From NCBI GenBank assembly GCA_019454045.1, contig SKCR01038157.1:62001-126000 (forward strand): a stretch of 64,000 bases of DNA, in the 5' to 3' direction. Source of the stretch: Zanthoxylum bungeanum (Eukaryota; Streptophyta; Magnoliopsida; Sapindales; Rutaceae). Under the pieces are notes generated by a model. The model did no database searches. It saw nothing but the letters and a program-made list of their open reading frames with translations, and had not been told where the DNA came from. Positions 22,206 through 35,590 of the stretch are shown one piece after another. Every line of letters begins with the position of its first letter. The stretch's first letter is position 1. The translations under genes and the position numbers were made by a program.

Positions 22206-22486
22206 GTATTAAAAATATTGATCTCACGAGGACTTCAATTGACCGATGTGTGCATTAGTTTTACAATCTTTTTACTTTTGTAAAATGTTTGTGGGTATCA
22301 TTGCTGTAAACCCTCACGAGACTACAACTCGTCAACTAGGGACACCTAGGGGTTTAAAGGGTTGTTGCATATGCTAAATGCAACTGTGATCCCTACGAAA
22401 GTGGTTTAGCTTAATTTTATTTTAAAGATGTTTATGATATTTTATTGTTTTGCTCGAGGACTATCAAAATGTTAGGTTTGAGGGTG
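22206..22486 (+). mobile_element. 3' internal fragment and polypurine-like tract of a gypsy-type element
   Basis: GCTCGAGGACTATCAAAATG followed by TTAGGTTTGAGGGTG runs directly into an LTR start TGATGAGTGG. This layout (GAGGAC..CAAA...GGGGGT then LTR) is common at the 3' end of plant Ty3/gypsy elements of the Athila/Tat branch. Its left part is the reverse-strand LTR end of the outer insertion, so the exact junction is unclear. Confidence 0.5.
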
Positions 22487-24451
22487 TGATGAGTGGTAAT
22501 TATATCACTATTTCCCACTCATTTAACCTAATATTATGTATAGCTTCTCGGGTTTTGTGAACGTTTTGATGTGTTTTATTGTTATTTTGCAGATAAATAA
22601 ACTTTGGGAAGCATTAGAAGCAATTTGGGGATAAAACATAGAAAAAAAAATGATAAAATGGTATTTTGGTAATTTGGCGCGTCGCGACACTCAATCCATC
22701 TGCGTCGCGACGCCTAACATGAGTCGAGTCTTCTAACATGTGTCGGGGACACGTGTCACTATTTGAGAAGTTTGCTAAAATGTGATGTGCTAACATGCGT
22801 CTGCCACGTGTCAACATCAGAGCAGTTCTGCTAACGTGCGTCGTGCCACGTGGCAAAATCCTATGGTGTAGACAATATGTGTGCCACGTGTCAGCTTCCT
22901 ATTCGACCTCATCTACCGCGTGCCATGTGTCATCTACGTGTCCGCCACGTCAGCTGCAATACCGAGTCAATGTGCCACGTGTCGCCACGTCATCATAAGC
23001 CAATCACCGGTCGCCACGTGTCAGCATCTCAGTGGACCGAATCTTCACGCATGCCACTTGTTGCAATTTTAGTGGGCCGACAGATTTCGCGTGCCACGTC
23101 AGCAGTCAACAAGTCAAACCGTGTGCCATGTCATCAAAATAACTTGCAAACCGTGTTTCCCCGTGTGAATAGCACTTGCTTCGCGACGCAAGAAGGAATT
23201 ACGCGTCGCGACACGTGACCGATCCGATCAGATGTCTATAAATTGGGGTCATTTGCAGCTCATTTCTTTCGTGTTTTCCTTAGGATTTTTTCCCTGATTT
23301 TATAGGATAGCATCTATTTTGTAAATTATTAATAATATTTAAATTATGTATTTTTATTTTTAATTTTATTATAGTATTTTATTTATTTACTTTTATAATG
23401 TTTCACCTTTTCCGCTGGGGTAAAAGGTGAAACATTTAATATAATTATCTAGGTTAATCTCACTTAATTATAATATTTAAATTATAATTCAACCGGATTA
23501 ATTAATGACAGACTTTATTACCGCCTATATGATCGCTTTAAATATAAATTACTTTACCGCCTATATGGCTGGTGTAGTTGGACTAAATGGATTACCGCAT
23601 ATATGGCTGGTTTTAAATGTTTAACATTATTAATTCATGAGAAAGCATAACATAAAATAATTTATATATTATAATAAGTGAAATTCCTATATATGAAATA
23701 TTAAATGTGGATCCTCTAACCCCATCATTTTATTTTTATTTTAAGGAAGTGATGAAACACAATATTAATAGGCTTAATAATTGATTTAATTATATTGGGT
23801 AATTTGTTTATTGAGTCTTAAGCTTAATGCGTCTTGTTGTCTGATCACCAATAAGATTGATTTGGTAAACTTAAAATGAACTTGGAAAATGGATTTTAGG
23901 TTTAAGCCTTAGATTCAATAGCTCACGATCTTCCTTGAGGATAGATAACCCTTTAATATATTTCCTTACAGGATAAGAATATACTTGTCGGGCTTGGGTA
24001 GCCATAATTATAACTTGAACTTAATGAATTCAAGTAACTTGGTTAACATAGGAATATGATTAATTGGGTTATACTGGGTATTTGCGTCTGACCATCGGAA
24101 GAGGCTTTTGCATATCTTCGTATTCCAGGTTAGCAAACTAATTTATTACACAGATATAATAGAATCAATTCATCATTAGAATAATATTTTATGGAATCAC
24201 AACCATAGATTTTTATGTATTTTGTTTATTTTCCTTAGTATTTTCTTTTGTGTTTTTATTTATTTAGCAAATCCACAATCAACCGAACAAACAAGCGATC
24301 ATTCTCTTCTCCCTCAATTAGATACCTGTAAATAAATAGTATCAATAATTAATAACAACAGTATGAATTAAGTCCTCGTGGGATTGATATTTTTATACTA
24401 CTTGAACGATACGTGCGCTTGCGTTATACGCGTGTGATTACGCACCGGTCA
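22487..24451 (+). repeat. LTR (TGATGAGTGG...CCGGTCA family), plus orientation
   Basis: Starts TGATGAGTGG and ends GATTACGCACCGGTCA, TG...CA. It shares start, end and internal blocks with the solo LTR 57310-59106: TTACCGCC..ATGGCTGG repeats, the TTTCCTTACAGGATAA block, and GTCCTCGTGGGAT..GATA near the end. No matching 5-bp flank was found (GGGTG versus ATCCA), so it is not a clean solo LTR. Confidence 0.8.
22748..23218. promoter_or_regulatory. Cluster of CACGTG (G-box) motifs in the LTR
   Basis: At least seven CACGTG hexamers plus several CCACGTCA/ACGTGTC variants occur in about 470 bp, most as GCCACGTG(T/G)C. They are separated by a recurring TGCTAAC(G/A)TGCGTC phrase. CACGTG is bound by plant bZIP, bHLH and PIF factors. 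Whether this cluster acts as a promoter is inference. Confidence 0.6.
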
Positions 24452-25645
24452 ATCCACTTTTATTATTACTATTTTAGATATCTCTCTTAATATAATATAT
24501 TAACTTGTGTGATATTACCAACCAGCCATATAAGCGGTAACCTGATTAAGTCAAATTAATAATTAATTACCAACCGACCAACCAGGCGGTATCCTTGCTT
24601 AGTCAGGTTAAAACCAATTTAATATCAATTACCAACCGTCCAATATAGCGGTACCCTCATTAAGTCAAGTTTTAAATAGTTATTATATTATAATTAAGGG
24701 AGATTAATCTAAATAGCAATAATAAAAGCTTTATCTTTCACTATAGCAGGGGGAAGTTACATCCTCGTTGCTGAATAGTAAAAACTGAAAAAGTAAAGAA
24801 AGTAAATTACTACTACAAAAAGTAAATAAAATTAATTACATAACTAAAATTAAATAAACTAAATACAAACTCCTTATTATTCTCAAGGAATTAGAGAGAG
24901 GAAGGTACATCTGAAACTGAAATTTCGAGCTGAATTTATAGGCAAAAAATGGCATGCGCGTCGCTACGCGTGGATTGTTTATTACTTCGCGACGCGATGA
25001 CGTGGCTGACACTGATTGGCTGTTTTGATTCCCTTATCTGCTGACGTGGTATTTTGGATGACTAACTCAATAATTGTACTGATGTGGCGATGACGTGGCG
25101 ACACGTGATGATGTTGATTGTCGGCACCGTGTGATTGTGACACGTGTCATTAGATGATTGGCTGATGATGACGTGGCTGACACGTGGCACACTGACTCGA
25201 CATGTGACTGAAGTGGATGCCATGTGGCTGACACGTGGATGACATGTGGCGATGGAGATTGTCGGTAGCATGTGATGGTGACACGTGTCAGGCACATGTT
25301 AGCATGATTTGTTGTGATGTTGACACGTGGCAGGCGAACGTTAGCAAATTCGGCGCACGTTAGCATTCAGCGCATTTTAGCAAAATCTCTCTGATTGGTC
25401 CACGTGTCCCGGCGTATTTTAGCAGAGGTCTGGCGAACGTTAGCGCAGGCTGCGCGTCGCGAAGCGCCAAAAGACGATTTTACCCTTTTATCCGTTTTTC
25501 ATTGTTTTGGCCCCGAATCACCTCTAGAGAGTCCTGAAACTTTATTTATCTATAAAATAACACAAAACACATCAAAATATTCAAGAAACTATACAAAATA
25601 TTAGGTCAAATGAGTGGAAAACAGTGATACATTTACCACTCATCA
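24452..25645 (-). repeat. 5' part of a TGATGAGTGG-family LTR, minus orientation
   Basis: Read on the minus strand it starts TGATGAGTGG at 25645. It passes a CACGTG-rich part (25080-25410, at least seven copies), a leader, then three to four GG(T/A)ACCGC...GG(T/A)NGGTT repeats near 24520-24660. It stops abruptly against the plus-strand LTR end at 24451. It is the right half of the outer insertion. Confidence 0.8.
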
Positions 25646-25650
25646 GTAAG

Positions 25651-26870
25651 CAATGTTGCTCTATGAATACTCCAAGAGCTTTGGAACATTTATAATAACC
25701 ATGTCGATTTTTAATTACTTGTAATAAATTGATATATGTTGTATTCTATGTATTATGTTATTTTATTTTTGTTCGGAAATTTATATTCACCAACCCTAGT
25801 CGATGTGGGAAGATCAATGTGGTATTGTAATTTCTTTAGATTTTAGATGAGAAGCGAATTCTATTTTTGATCGATTATGGAAAATACTTAATACTTAAAA
25901 TTTATGTTGTCAGGTTTTATCTTAATTAGGATTGAGTCTTAAGATTTTGATATATTTGAGCATATTTATATACTTTATGATGATATTATTAATGAATAAT
26001 TTCATTGTATTATAAGGAGCTTCTACTTTGTGTGGTATATTCACAAAAGGGAAAATTACATGGTATATAAAAATATAGAAAGACTAGTTAATCAAATTAT
26101 TTCTTTCTTCTTTCATGCTATACCTTCCACTTTTAAGTTATTGTTTGATATTTTGAACCACCACATCCCAATTTATTCTATGTTAATCAATAACAAATTT
26201 AGTTTCCCTTTCCTATCCCAAAACTTTTAACTTCAAATCCTAATACTAATGTTAGTTTCTTAGTAAATAACTTAAATTTTTAGCTGAAGGAGTTAACTAA
26301 TTGATTTCTATCTCCTCGCAAACTTGATTGAACTAAACTCTAAAAAAATGGAATCCTCACAATCACTCACCTTAATGAATAATCACTTGTTAGGAGTATA
26401 CGTTAGTAAATACTAAATGGTAATATTATAGGCTAAATTGGTCAAAATAAATTAATTTTGGCACTATGAAACTTTGATTAAACAATACTAAAGAGGGCCT
26501 TGGCAAGTTAGCCTGGCCCAAATTGAGTAAAAGCACCATTGAGGCATTGACTTGACCTCACCATACTTGCTTTTCCCCTCCCCTTTCGATTCTTACCTAA
26601 AAAAAAAATCTAGAATTTTTAAAAGCAATTTGATTTTTGCTTGTGCATGACGGCGGGAAATTATAAAAATATATATATACAACACACACTCATTTAAAAG
26701 CTCTAAATGTAATAAATATAAAAAAATAAAAATCCAAAAGTGACTGAAATTTAAGTGTGCACCAATCCACGCATAAAGAAAAGCGCGTGGAATCCCTCAA
26801 CTTTTCCAACCAAGCGCAGCCAATTAACAACTCATGAACCCTTAAATCATTACCGTTAAATCCTAAAAAT
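25651..26870. other. AT-rich intergenic region, nothing recognised
   Basis: Upstream spacer of the next gene. It holds short AT microsatellites (ATATATATATAC near 26670) but no convincing coding exon or element end. Confidence 0.5.
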
Positions 26871-28182
26871 CATAATCTAACGGATCACATTCTGCTACAG
26901 ACTCACACACACTCTAGACTCCAGAGGGTACACTCCCCCAACCTCCGAACCTCAGCCTCGGCAATTGCGACTTTAATTTTATTTGATTCCATAAAACTCG
27001 TTGAAAATAAAATAAAACAATAATCTAAATTAATGACCCCTTTACCTTCGCTTCGCTACTTGCTTGTCTGAAAATCTCATTTCTTTTCACTTTAGATAAG
27101 AGAAAGCAAAAGAAAGCAAAGTTATATATTATTTGGTGTGTTTATTAATTGCTATTTTGTTTTGTTTTTCTGATCAAGGGAGGCCATTAATGAACGACAC
27201 CTCATTGTGAGTGTTAAATTTCACTCTCTCTGCACAGTGTAGCTCTTGCTGCTTGCTTTTGTTGTTAATTAGCTTCAAATGAGTGATTATTGGGGGTGAT
27301 TCTGTATGCTTTTGGCTGTTTAATTTGGTCGGTCAATTTGTTTCTTTTTTGTTAAAGAGTTGGTCTCTTTTTCTTTCTTTCTTTCTTTTTTTTTTTGTGT
27401 GTTTTGTAAGTTAAATTTTGGGTTTTTTTTTTCTTTTAGGTTTTTTCAAGGGGAGGACTTGGTTTGTTTTAGTATGAAAGTATTTGCTGTTTCTATTGTT
27501 TGTGTTAAATTGGTTGTTCGTTTATCTTAAGCTTAGATGAGTGTCGTTTTACCTCTTCAATTTTCAAAATTTCCTCTTCTTTTTGTTAAATTTGCTTTTT
27601 ATGGTGGGTGGTTTGTTTTTGGTTTATGGGTGTTCTTTGAAATGGTGTGATGTTCTCATTTCAGATTCTTTGGTTATTTGGATTAGACTTGGTAAATGTA
27701 GATGATGAAATTCAAGTTTTTTGGACAATGCATCAGAGTTTATTGTGACGAATGAAACCGACATGATTCAAGTAAAGGTGTCTAATTTGTTTGATGAACC
27801 CGAATGGGCGGATTTTACGGAATACTAACTAGGCCTATGCTTTGCATGTCTCTTTTTGTTTATATGCTCCTGATTTGAATTTTATTGATTTGTTTGTTTT
27901 GGTGATTATATAGCAATATGAAATATTCAACTTGTTATTGTGGATATCATTTGGCATTTTATATAGTTTTGCTCATCAGATTAAAACATTGTTGTGCAGG
28001 ATCACGCCTCGAATAGTGAACCCATCGGATTAAACTTGCGTCATATTAAACCTTGTATACATGCCCTTGGTAGAATAATGGGAAGGGGGTGGTTCTACCT
28101 GGAATGGGAATGAGCTGATATATGGATAGACCTGCTTTCAAGGAAAACATTTAGTTGAAAAATATTAGTGGGTGCATATTTA
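26871..28182 (+). promoter_or_regulatory. Probable promoter and 5' UTR (with intron) of the 28183 gene
   Basis: A CA/CT-rich leader begins around 26890 (CTCACACACACTCTAG). It ends at a probable donor CATT|GTGAGT near 27208. A T-rich intron leads to the acceptor TTGTGCAG at 27992-27999. A second leader exon runs from 28000 to the ATG at 28183. The transcription start is estimated, not proven. Confidence 0.55.
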
Positions 28183-31100
28183 ATGCCTGGTAACGAAGTT
28201 GAAGACGGGATCTGCAACTCATTTGAGCTAGACAACTCTTCCCTGGGGCAGCATCTATCTCGTAGTGGCAATTGGTCAGCGCTAAATGACAATCAGTGGG
28301 TTGGAAAACAGAGACAGAGTGTGGTACCTTTGAATTTCAATCTGCAAAAGTACAGTGTACAACAATTAGGTATCAATGTTCTTTACTATCCACAGAATTC
28401 TCCATTTCTCTGTTGGATTGTGGTAATCCTTTTCTTGTCTTGAAATGGGCAAAGAGTTTTTTTTGTCTTTGAAGCGATATTTATTCACAGTATTATTAGA
28501 TACCCTTTTCATGGTTTTGAAAACAAATTCTGTATTTATTCCGATGCTTACAGATTCTCTAAGAGAACTTGGTGGTGAGTCTGCAAGTGTCCAGTACAAG
28601 CCAAATTATTCAAAGTTGACGCCAAGACCTGAGGATTACAGAAGTCACTCCAGAAACTACCAGGTGAGTACTAATGGCTTCTTGCTTGGGAACCAGAGTT
28701 TTCAGACAATGCAGAATCAACCAAGGGTTTTTGGTGAATATATGGATTATGATCAACATAGTCTAAAACTGCGAGGCTTGTCTACCCTTAAATCACGGCC
28801 GGAATATGAGTCTGGGACTGACAGTCCCACCCTGACAGCAAATTCAGAAAGGTCAGAAATTACCGAAGTTTCTACAGACTGTACTTTCCTTAGTGGGCAA
28901 CAGCAACTTGCAAGGGGACATCAACCTGGAATTTCACAGCCAGACCTGATGCAGCAGTCTGGTTATAGTGATATGCAGTTGTTGCAGCAGCACATGATGT
29001 TCAAGCAGCTGCAAGAACTTCAAAGGCAGCAACAACTTCAGCAGTTGGGAGATGTGCGCCAACAAAGCTCCATGAACCAGCTCTCTGCAATGTCTAAACA
29101 GGCTGCTGAGATTCAGTTTTCGCCTCTCAATGGAACACCTATTAATGATGCAGCTCTAGCGTTTATGAATTGGCCACAATTCGGTGCATCCTCTGCTGGA
29201 CAAGGAGTAGCCAACAGACTCATGTTTTTACCAGAGAATGGTCAGCCTTTGCGGTCGGTGGGTCATGGTCCTCAGCCGCTTGATGGGTCATTATATGGTA
29301 CTCCTGTTGCTACAGCTAGAGGTAATACGGGCCAATATAGCCAACTCCAAGGAATGCCTCAAGCACAAAAGGCTGTAGTGCAGCCTTCAGGCTTCAGTAA
29401 CCCCTTTGTAAAAGATCAGTTCAATGTTTCTCCAGACCAGCTTTCCATGCTCCAAGGTGCTTTAATAGCCAGCCAGGGATTTGCAGGGAAGAATATATTT
29501 GGAGATGTTCCAAATCAGGGTTTAAACAGTGGAGTTTTATCAGGAAGCTTCCAAGAGGGGAATTCGCTGCAAACAAATACACGTGTGAAGCAAATTGGTT
29601 GGAGGCAAGAGCAAACTGGTTGGCCTGTGATGCAGCAAAAAATGTCACAACATGGTCCTTCTTTGGGTTTGGTACCCCTAGACCCTGTGGAAGAGAAGAT
29701 ATTGTACGATATGGATGACACAATTTGGGATGCTTCTTTTGGAAGGCGCCATGATGTGGAGGCTGTTGGTATTGGAAATACACTGGAAACAACAGATTTA
29801 GCAAATTCATTTCCTTCAATTCAGAGTGGGAGTTGGAGTGCTCTTATGCAGAGTGCTGTAGCAGAAGCTTCAAGCAGTGATACCGGCCTGCAGGATGAGT
29901 GGAGTAGCTTGACTTTCCAGAACACTGAACTATCGACTGATAATCAGCTTCCAAGCTTGATGGAAAGCGATAATCAACCAGCAGGTTGGGTTGATAACAA
30001 CCTGCAGAGTGCCTCATCCTTTAGTTTAAAACCATTGCATACAACAAATGATTCCATCATGAGCTCTAGCTTCCCTGGCATTCAGCTGCCAGGCGTACAA
30101 TTTCCAGATGAAAAGAGAGACAGTTTACCTCAGGATGGCTCTCATGAATCCATGGAAAAGTCTCCTGAAGTCATTGGCGAGTGGATTGACTGCAACTCTC
30201 GACTGAAGCCATCCAGTGAAGTAAGTCAACAGGTCCAGTCATTAATGCATTTGAACAATGCATGGGCAGGTCAGGTATTTGCGCGCTCAGAAGGTGAGGC
30301 ACATAAGCAGAGAACAGATTCACATAGAGAAGATTCACGAATGAACTCTGCAGTACCGTACACTGTCATGGACAATCAGACAACCAATCAACATGTCATG
30401 GAGAGCAATCAGTCTGAGTACTTGGGATGTTCTGATATTCCTGTCGACGAGGAAAAAGAAAGCATGGGAAGGAACTCAGAACAAATAGGTAATGGCCCTC
30501 GTGTTTATAATAACTCTTATGGGAGAGAACGTGAAACTCATGAGAAGCAGAACAGCTACTTCCAAAGCAAGAATTCTTATGGCAGTTATAACTCCGAAGG
30601 ATTGAGTGGCCCTGAGCAAGGATTTTCTGGACAGTTCCATTTTTTTGGTAATGCTTCCAGCAATTCCATAAACTTGGAGCAGGTAAATAATGAGGACATG
30701 CCTGTTGACTGTTTCTTTAAGTATTCATGATTAGTACCTGACTTGTCTTCTTTTACAGGGACACTTGTCTCATTTGAGTGGGATCTCAAGAGCATCAGAG
30801 GAGGTACCTTATAAAGATGATCTTACATCAGTTGGCTCTGATGGTTCAAATGTTGCCGCTCTGGCAAGGTAGTCAGTTACACAAATTATGATGAATTGGA
30901 AAGGATCTGCACTTAATATTTTTTATGCATACTTCAGCTAATTTTTTTCTGTAGGCATCCTTGCTATTCAGCTAATTCATAGCTTGAAAACATCAATAGG
31001 CCTCACCTTTCTTTTTCCTTATTGATAAGCAGAACTGCTAGTGATATTTTGAAAGTTTGTGCCTAACTGATCATTTATGACATCTATTGCTTCACGTACT

Positions 31101-34100
31101 AATTATGCAATTTTATGGAACTTTGAATGCACATTATCTTGACAGCCAAAATATGCTTGAGCTTCTTCACAAGGTTGATCAATCAAGGGATGATGGAAAT
31201 ATTACACCTTATGGTTCGGCTGACTGTAATTTGTTGACCAAGGTACCTGAAGCTGGAATAGCTAAATCTCTCTCTCAACTGTATAAGCAGCCTTCTATGT
31301 CTCAAGGTTTTGGTTTGACGTTGAGCCCTCCTTCTCAAAGGCTTCCCAATTTGATCAAATTCCAGACCTCTCATGGTTCGCCACAAACGGTACCTAATCC
31401 AAATTCAAGGCAAGTCAATTCTGAATTAGGAGAGAAAAACCAGGCCTGTCTAGCTACCCATTCTGCTGTTCAGACCTTACCTCTCTCACATGAGTTGTCT
31501 CAAAGAACAGACTGTGATGATAAAAGTAATGCTTCAGGACAAACAGGGCCCTTCTCATTCTTGAATAAGCAAGGGAATTCTGCCTCGGCATATATGCCCG
31601 ATCCTACAAATATAAGAAATCAGCCTCATATACAATTCAGGTCTGGTACACCTGTAGCCTCTCAGTCTTCACAAGCGACATTGCAGCCCACTGATAGCAG
31701 ACATTCACTGTATAATGTTGCATCTCAAGATAGTTCTCGACAGATGGCCACAAATCATTTGGGTCAGCAATTTCCAGTTTTGGAGGCCGTGCCAGTATCT
31801 CAGCCATCAGTTTTGTCTGGCATGTCTCAACAGGGTGACGTTTCAGCAAGGCCACATAATGTATGGACAAATGTACCAAGTCAGAGAGCACTTACTGTTC
31901 TGGAACATCTCAAGGGTTCCTCCAAGGATCTGTCAAATAACAGTACTGTTAGCAGCCCAAAAGGAGGATATGGATCATCTGAATTTGGTACAGGTTCTCA
32001 GCAGCAGATATCATCTGAGATAATTGATGCTTCAGAGCATATTTTAGACACAGGTGCTCTTCCTTCTGGCTCTTTGGTGGCCCATTCTCACCAGCTGGAT
32101 CTTGACAGAGTTAAGAATGAAGATGGTCATGCCCGTGGTGCTACAGGAAGAAATATGGCATCTGTTGTCCATTCACTGGAATCATCTCCCAATCTCCATC
32201 ATAAGTACTCCCTACTGGACCAAGTTCATGCAATAAAAAATGTGGAGAATGATCCAATTAAGCAGAGTTCCAGAGTGCCACATGATTCATTTCCATCCAG
32301 GGATGCCAACATGATGAAGTTGCTTGCAGAAGATGGTCCACATGTAAGAGTTTTGTCACAACCAGCTCTCCAAGACCGACCTACTAATGAGACAGTACAG
32401 TTTGGTCAAAATAATTCTCAGAATCAATCTCGAATTAATAATTTAGCATCAAATCTTGTAGAACATAGCCAGGTTAATTCACATATGGCACCCTCATGGT
32501 GGAAGCAATTTGGAACTTTGAAAAATGGGCAGATGCTATCTATGTACAATGCAAAAGCTGCCTCAGGACATTTATCACTTGGGAAGCCTTCTCAGCATCT
32601 GCAAATTCGTGCCTCTTTTGAATGTGTGGATACTACCAATGCTATTCAAGGTGGTAATATTATGCCAAATACAGATGCAACTTTGGCTGGAACTGAACAC
32701 ATCTCAGCTCCATACGTGTTGCCTACAGAGATTACCAGTCAAACTATGGCTATTATGAGACCAAAGAAGCGCAAAAGTGTGACATTTGAGCCTCGCCCAT
32801 GGCACAAAGAAGTGACAGAAGGCTCCCAGAGGGTTCTAAATATGAGGTATATCCAATTTGTTAAAAATACCACTGTTTAGTTTCCACTTGTGCTTGTATT
32901 GCTGCATAGTTTCCCTTTATGTTTTCTTGTGCTGCCTAAGATGGATTAAACCGAAAGAAATTTCAGATTCAGAATAATTTTGGTCAAAATTCTTGATTAT
33001 AATTATGTCCTTGGGGACTAAACTAATGTGCTTAACTTACTATTTTATATTAAACTGAGATTTTATGAAACGTGTTAAACCATCTTGACGACTGGTTTCT
33101 TTTCTGTTCACCCTATAGATGATTAAAATATATTTGTTTATGCAGCACAGCAGAAGAATGCTGGGCGCAAGTCACAAATCGGGTGATTGAGAAGGTGTGC
33201 TCCTAATAAAATGTGTGTCACCACTATATATATATATAAGATACACACACATTGCCTTAGATATTTATGAAAGGAGATCTAATTTGTCTTTTCTACCTAA
33301 TGGCAGGGGGAAGATGAGGTTGAGATGGCTGAAAAAGTGCAGCCAATGCATCGATCAAAGAGAAGGCTTATCATGACAACACAGCATATGCAGCAATTAT
33401 TTTTCCCTGCACCAAAATCCATTCTCTCAGCCGATGTGAATTCGCATCATGACAATGTGATATACCTCATTTCAAGAATAGCATTAGGGGATGCATGCAA
33501 TTTTACCTGTTGCTCAAGAAATGATCTGCTTGTGTCTATGGTCAACAGTAACATGTAAGTGTGTCTTTCATGGAGTTTTATCTTATGAAATATGAATCAT
33601 ATTTAATGGAGAGAAAATCTATAGAGGCCATTTTGATGTTATCCTTCAGTCCCTTATAATCATAACTAGAGTAGATAAATCTCCTTTCTTACCTAATTCT
33701 TATGAATTTACTTGGAAATACTGTACGGTTTCTCTTGAGAAGTTTTGATCTTTTGGAAAATAATGTCTCATTACGTTCAGGACTTCTAAGAAGCTCAAAA
33801 CTATCGAGGGAACCGATGGCCAACAGTTTTTAGAAGTTGTAGATGAGCTCTCCACTAGAGCACAGAAGCTTGAAAATGATTTCCGAAGGTATGCAACAAG
33901 TTTTGGCTTTCCTTTAATAATTATGACTCTTTGGCAGCTGTCTTGTGTCTTTTTGATGGCCAGCCAGAGTTGCAGCTACATGTTGGCTGAATCGTATTGA
34001 ATAAAAAATTGCGTGTAGAATTGTAGACATGCCAAAATCTTACACGCGTGCACTCGCGCACAATGCAAAAAAATGAAAAAGGGGAAAGGAGACTAAAGTT

Positions 34101-34430
34101 TAGCTGTTCAAAATCCAACATCAGATTGTACAAAACACTGATTCTACCTATGCAATTAGTCCTTATATTTATTTTCCAGTTTCATCTCTAAATTCCATAT
34201 TGCGCTGCAGAGTGGACAAGACTGCATCAGTAGTAGACATAAGAGTCGAATGTCAGGAGTTGGAAAGGTTTGGTATCATAAACCGTTTTGCCAAGTTTCA
34301 TATCCGAGCACAAGCAGATGCCTCTGGTACGTCATCTTCTGGCCCAACAAAACCATTTCTCCAGAGATATGTCACAGCACTGCCAATGCCCAGGAAACAT
34401 CCTGAAGGTTTTCAGTGTATCTCACTGTGA
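28183..34430 (+). CDS. Plant dentin sialophosphoprotein-like protein, function unknown
   Basis: Eight exons join in phase: 28183-28369, 28554-30682, 30759-30868, 31146-32846, 33146-33194, 33307-33554, 33781-33888, 34211-34430. They give 1583 codons plus TGA. The start MPGNEV and a conserved NW...N.WVG.QRQ block match what I recall of the Arabidopsis At5g07940-At5g07980 'dentin sialophosphoprotein-related' family. No enzyme domain is seen. The protein is Ser/Gln/Asn-rich and probably largely disordered. A Gln-rich stretch (residues about 203-235), a Trp-containing IWDASFGRRHD motif (about residue 445) and a basic PKKRKS cluster (about residue 1347, possible nuclear signal) are visible. The C-terminal 230 residues have conserved patches (EECWAQVTNRV; RSKRRLIMTTQHMQQL; LENDFRRVDK), presumably the functional part. 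The open frame continues past the donor at 30683 to 30730, but the spliced form fits the family better. Confidence 0.88.
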
Positions 34431-35590
34431 TTATATATTGCTTGATCCCCTCTTCAATTAAGGCCTCTTTTCATCTGTATTCAGCCTTACATCTATGCTC
34501 TCTCTCTACCCTAACCTATTTACTGGTATTGAAAGAATGAAGAGAGAACGGAAGATAGAATCCAAACAGGTCAATCTGCGTAACTGAGGCACCCACTCAA
34601 TCACTTGGAAGGAGGCTGATTATGGTCATTTTTGAGAAGGTACATATTGTTTCTTGTATATTGCATGAATTCTAAGGAGAATTAGGTGTTTTTGAACTTG
34701 AAGTATCTTTGGCCAAAAAAGGAAGAGGGTCAATTAGCATGAATGTGTCTTGTAGCTCTTATAAGTTAACATAAATTAACAAATTTAGCATAAGTAATGA
34801 ATAGCTATTTTCTTGCACCTTTTTGCTTCCCTCGGTTTGATATTGATTGGTGGTGATGAGTCTTAGTAATGGGAGTTTTCACCGAGGAGTAGAAACTGCT
34901 GTAGAAAAATGCTTTCACTAAAAAAAAAAAAAAAAAAGAAATGTATATTTGATTTGAAAAGACGTGGAAACCTTCTAATGGCAACTTTGTTTTGTCTGAA
35001 AAGTACAAGGCTCTCAGGTCAGATCAGACAGACATTGATTCTGTTGTTCCCCTATGTCTTAAAAGTGCTATGTATCTAATAAATTATTATCAATAAAGGA
35101 TGATGAAGTAAATGACGACAAAGCTTTTTTGTGTTTATAAGGTGATTGATTGTCTCAAATTGACTCACTGACAAACACACACACACACACACGCGTCATG
35201 TAATATGATATTGGGAAAGTGATGTGAGGACAAATAGAGAAAAGCTGAAACGGAAAATTCCCTAGAGAACAAAGAACAAATAAAGAAAAGCTAGACAATG
35301 TATAAGAGGATCTGCCATTGGTGGGGCAAGGGCAAGCAATCTGCTGACAACAACTGTCGATCATCCAGACCAAAACCAAACATTCCCCTAGAAAATTATA
35401 CAAAAAAGTGTGTGTTATATCCAGACCAAAACCAATCATTCCCCTAGAAAATTATACAATAAAGTGTGTGTTATATAATTAATAATTCCCCATCATTGCC
35501 ACGTGGGGCAGCCTATTCAATCCCAAATCATCTGGCTAGGTCAGCCCCATTCATATTCGTTTGTTTAATAATTACATTCATTAACTATAA
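34431..35590. other. 3' UTR and spacer after the 1583-aa gene
   Basis: Contains poly(A)/poly(T) runs (for example 34920-34936) and an (AC)n microsatellite at about 35174-35192. It also has a direct repeat of about 50 bp (CCAGACCAAAACCAA...AAATTATACA at 35368 and 35421). No gene is seen. Confidence 0.5.

Larger units (their letters stand above)
15785..25645 (-). mobile_element. Outer LTR-type insertion, minus orientation, containing later insertions
   Basis: The left end TGACTGG... is the reverse complement of an LTR 3' end (compare ...GATTACGCACCGGTCA at 24451). The right end ...CCACTCATCA is the reverse complement of the LTR start TGATGAGTGG. A perfect 5-bp duplication GTAAG flanks it (15780-15784, 25646-25650). 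It is split by the copia element 15841-22205 and contains the plus-strand LTR 22487-24451. About 0.7 kb of the expected minus-strand LTR between the two recognisable pieces is missing or unrecognised. Confidence 0.75.

Noticed and set aside
22614..23218. Cys/His-rich frames on both strands (repeated 'CHV').
   Set aside because: Produced by the repeated GCCACGTGTC motif of the LTR rather than by a zinc-finger gene.
30683..30730. Exon 2 of the 1583-aa gene ending at the TGA at 30728-30730.
   Set aside because: A good donor at 30683 followed by an in-phase, family-like exon at 30759 explains the sequence better; the open part is intron.
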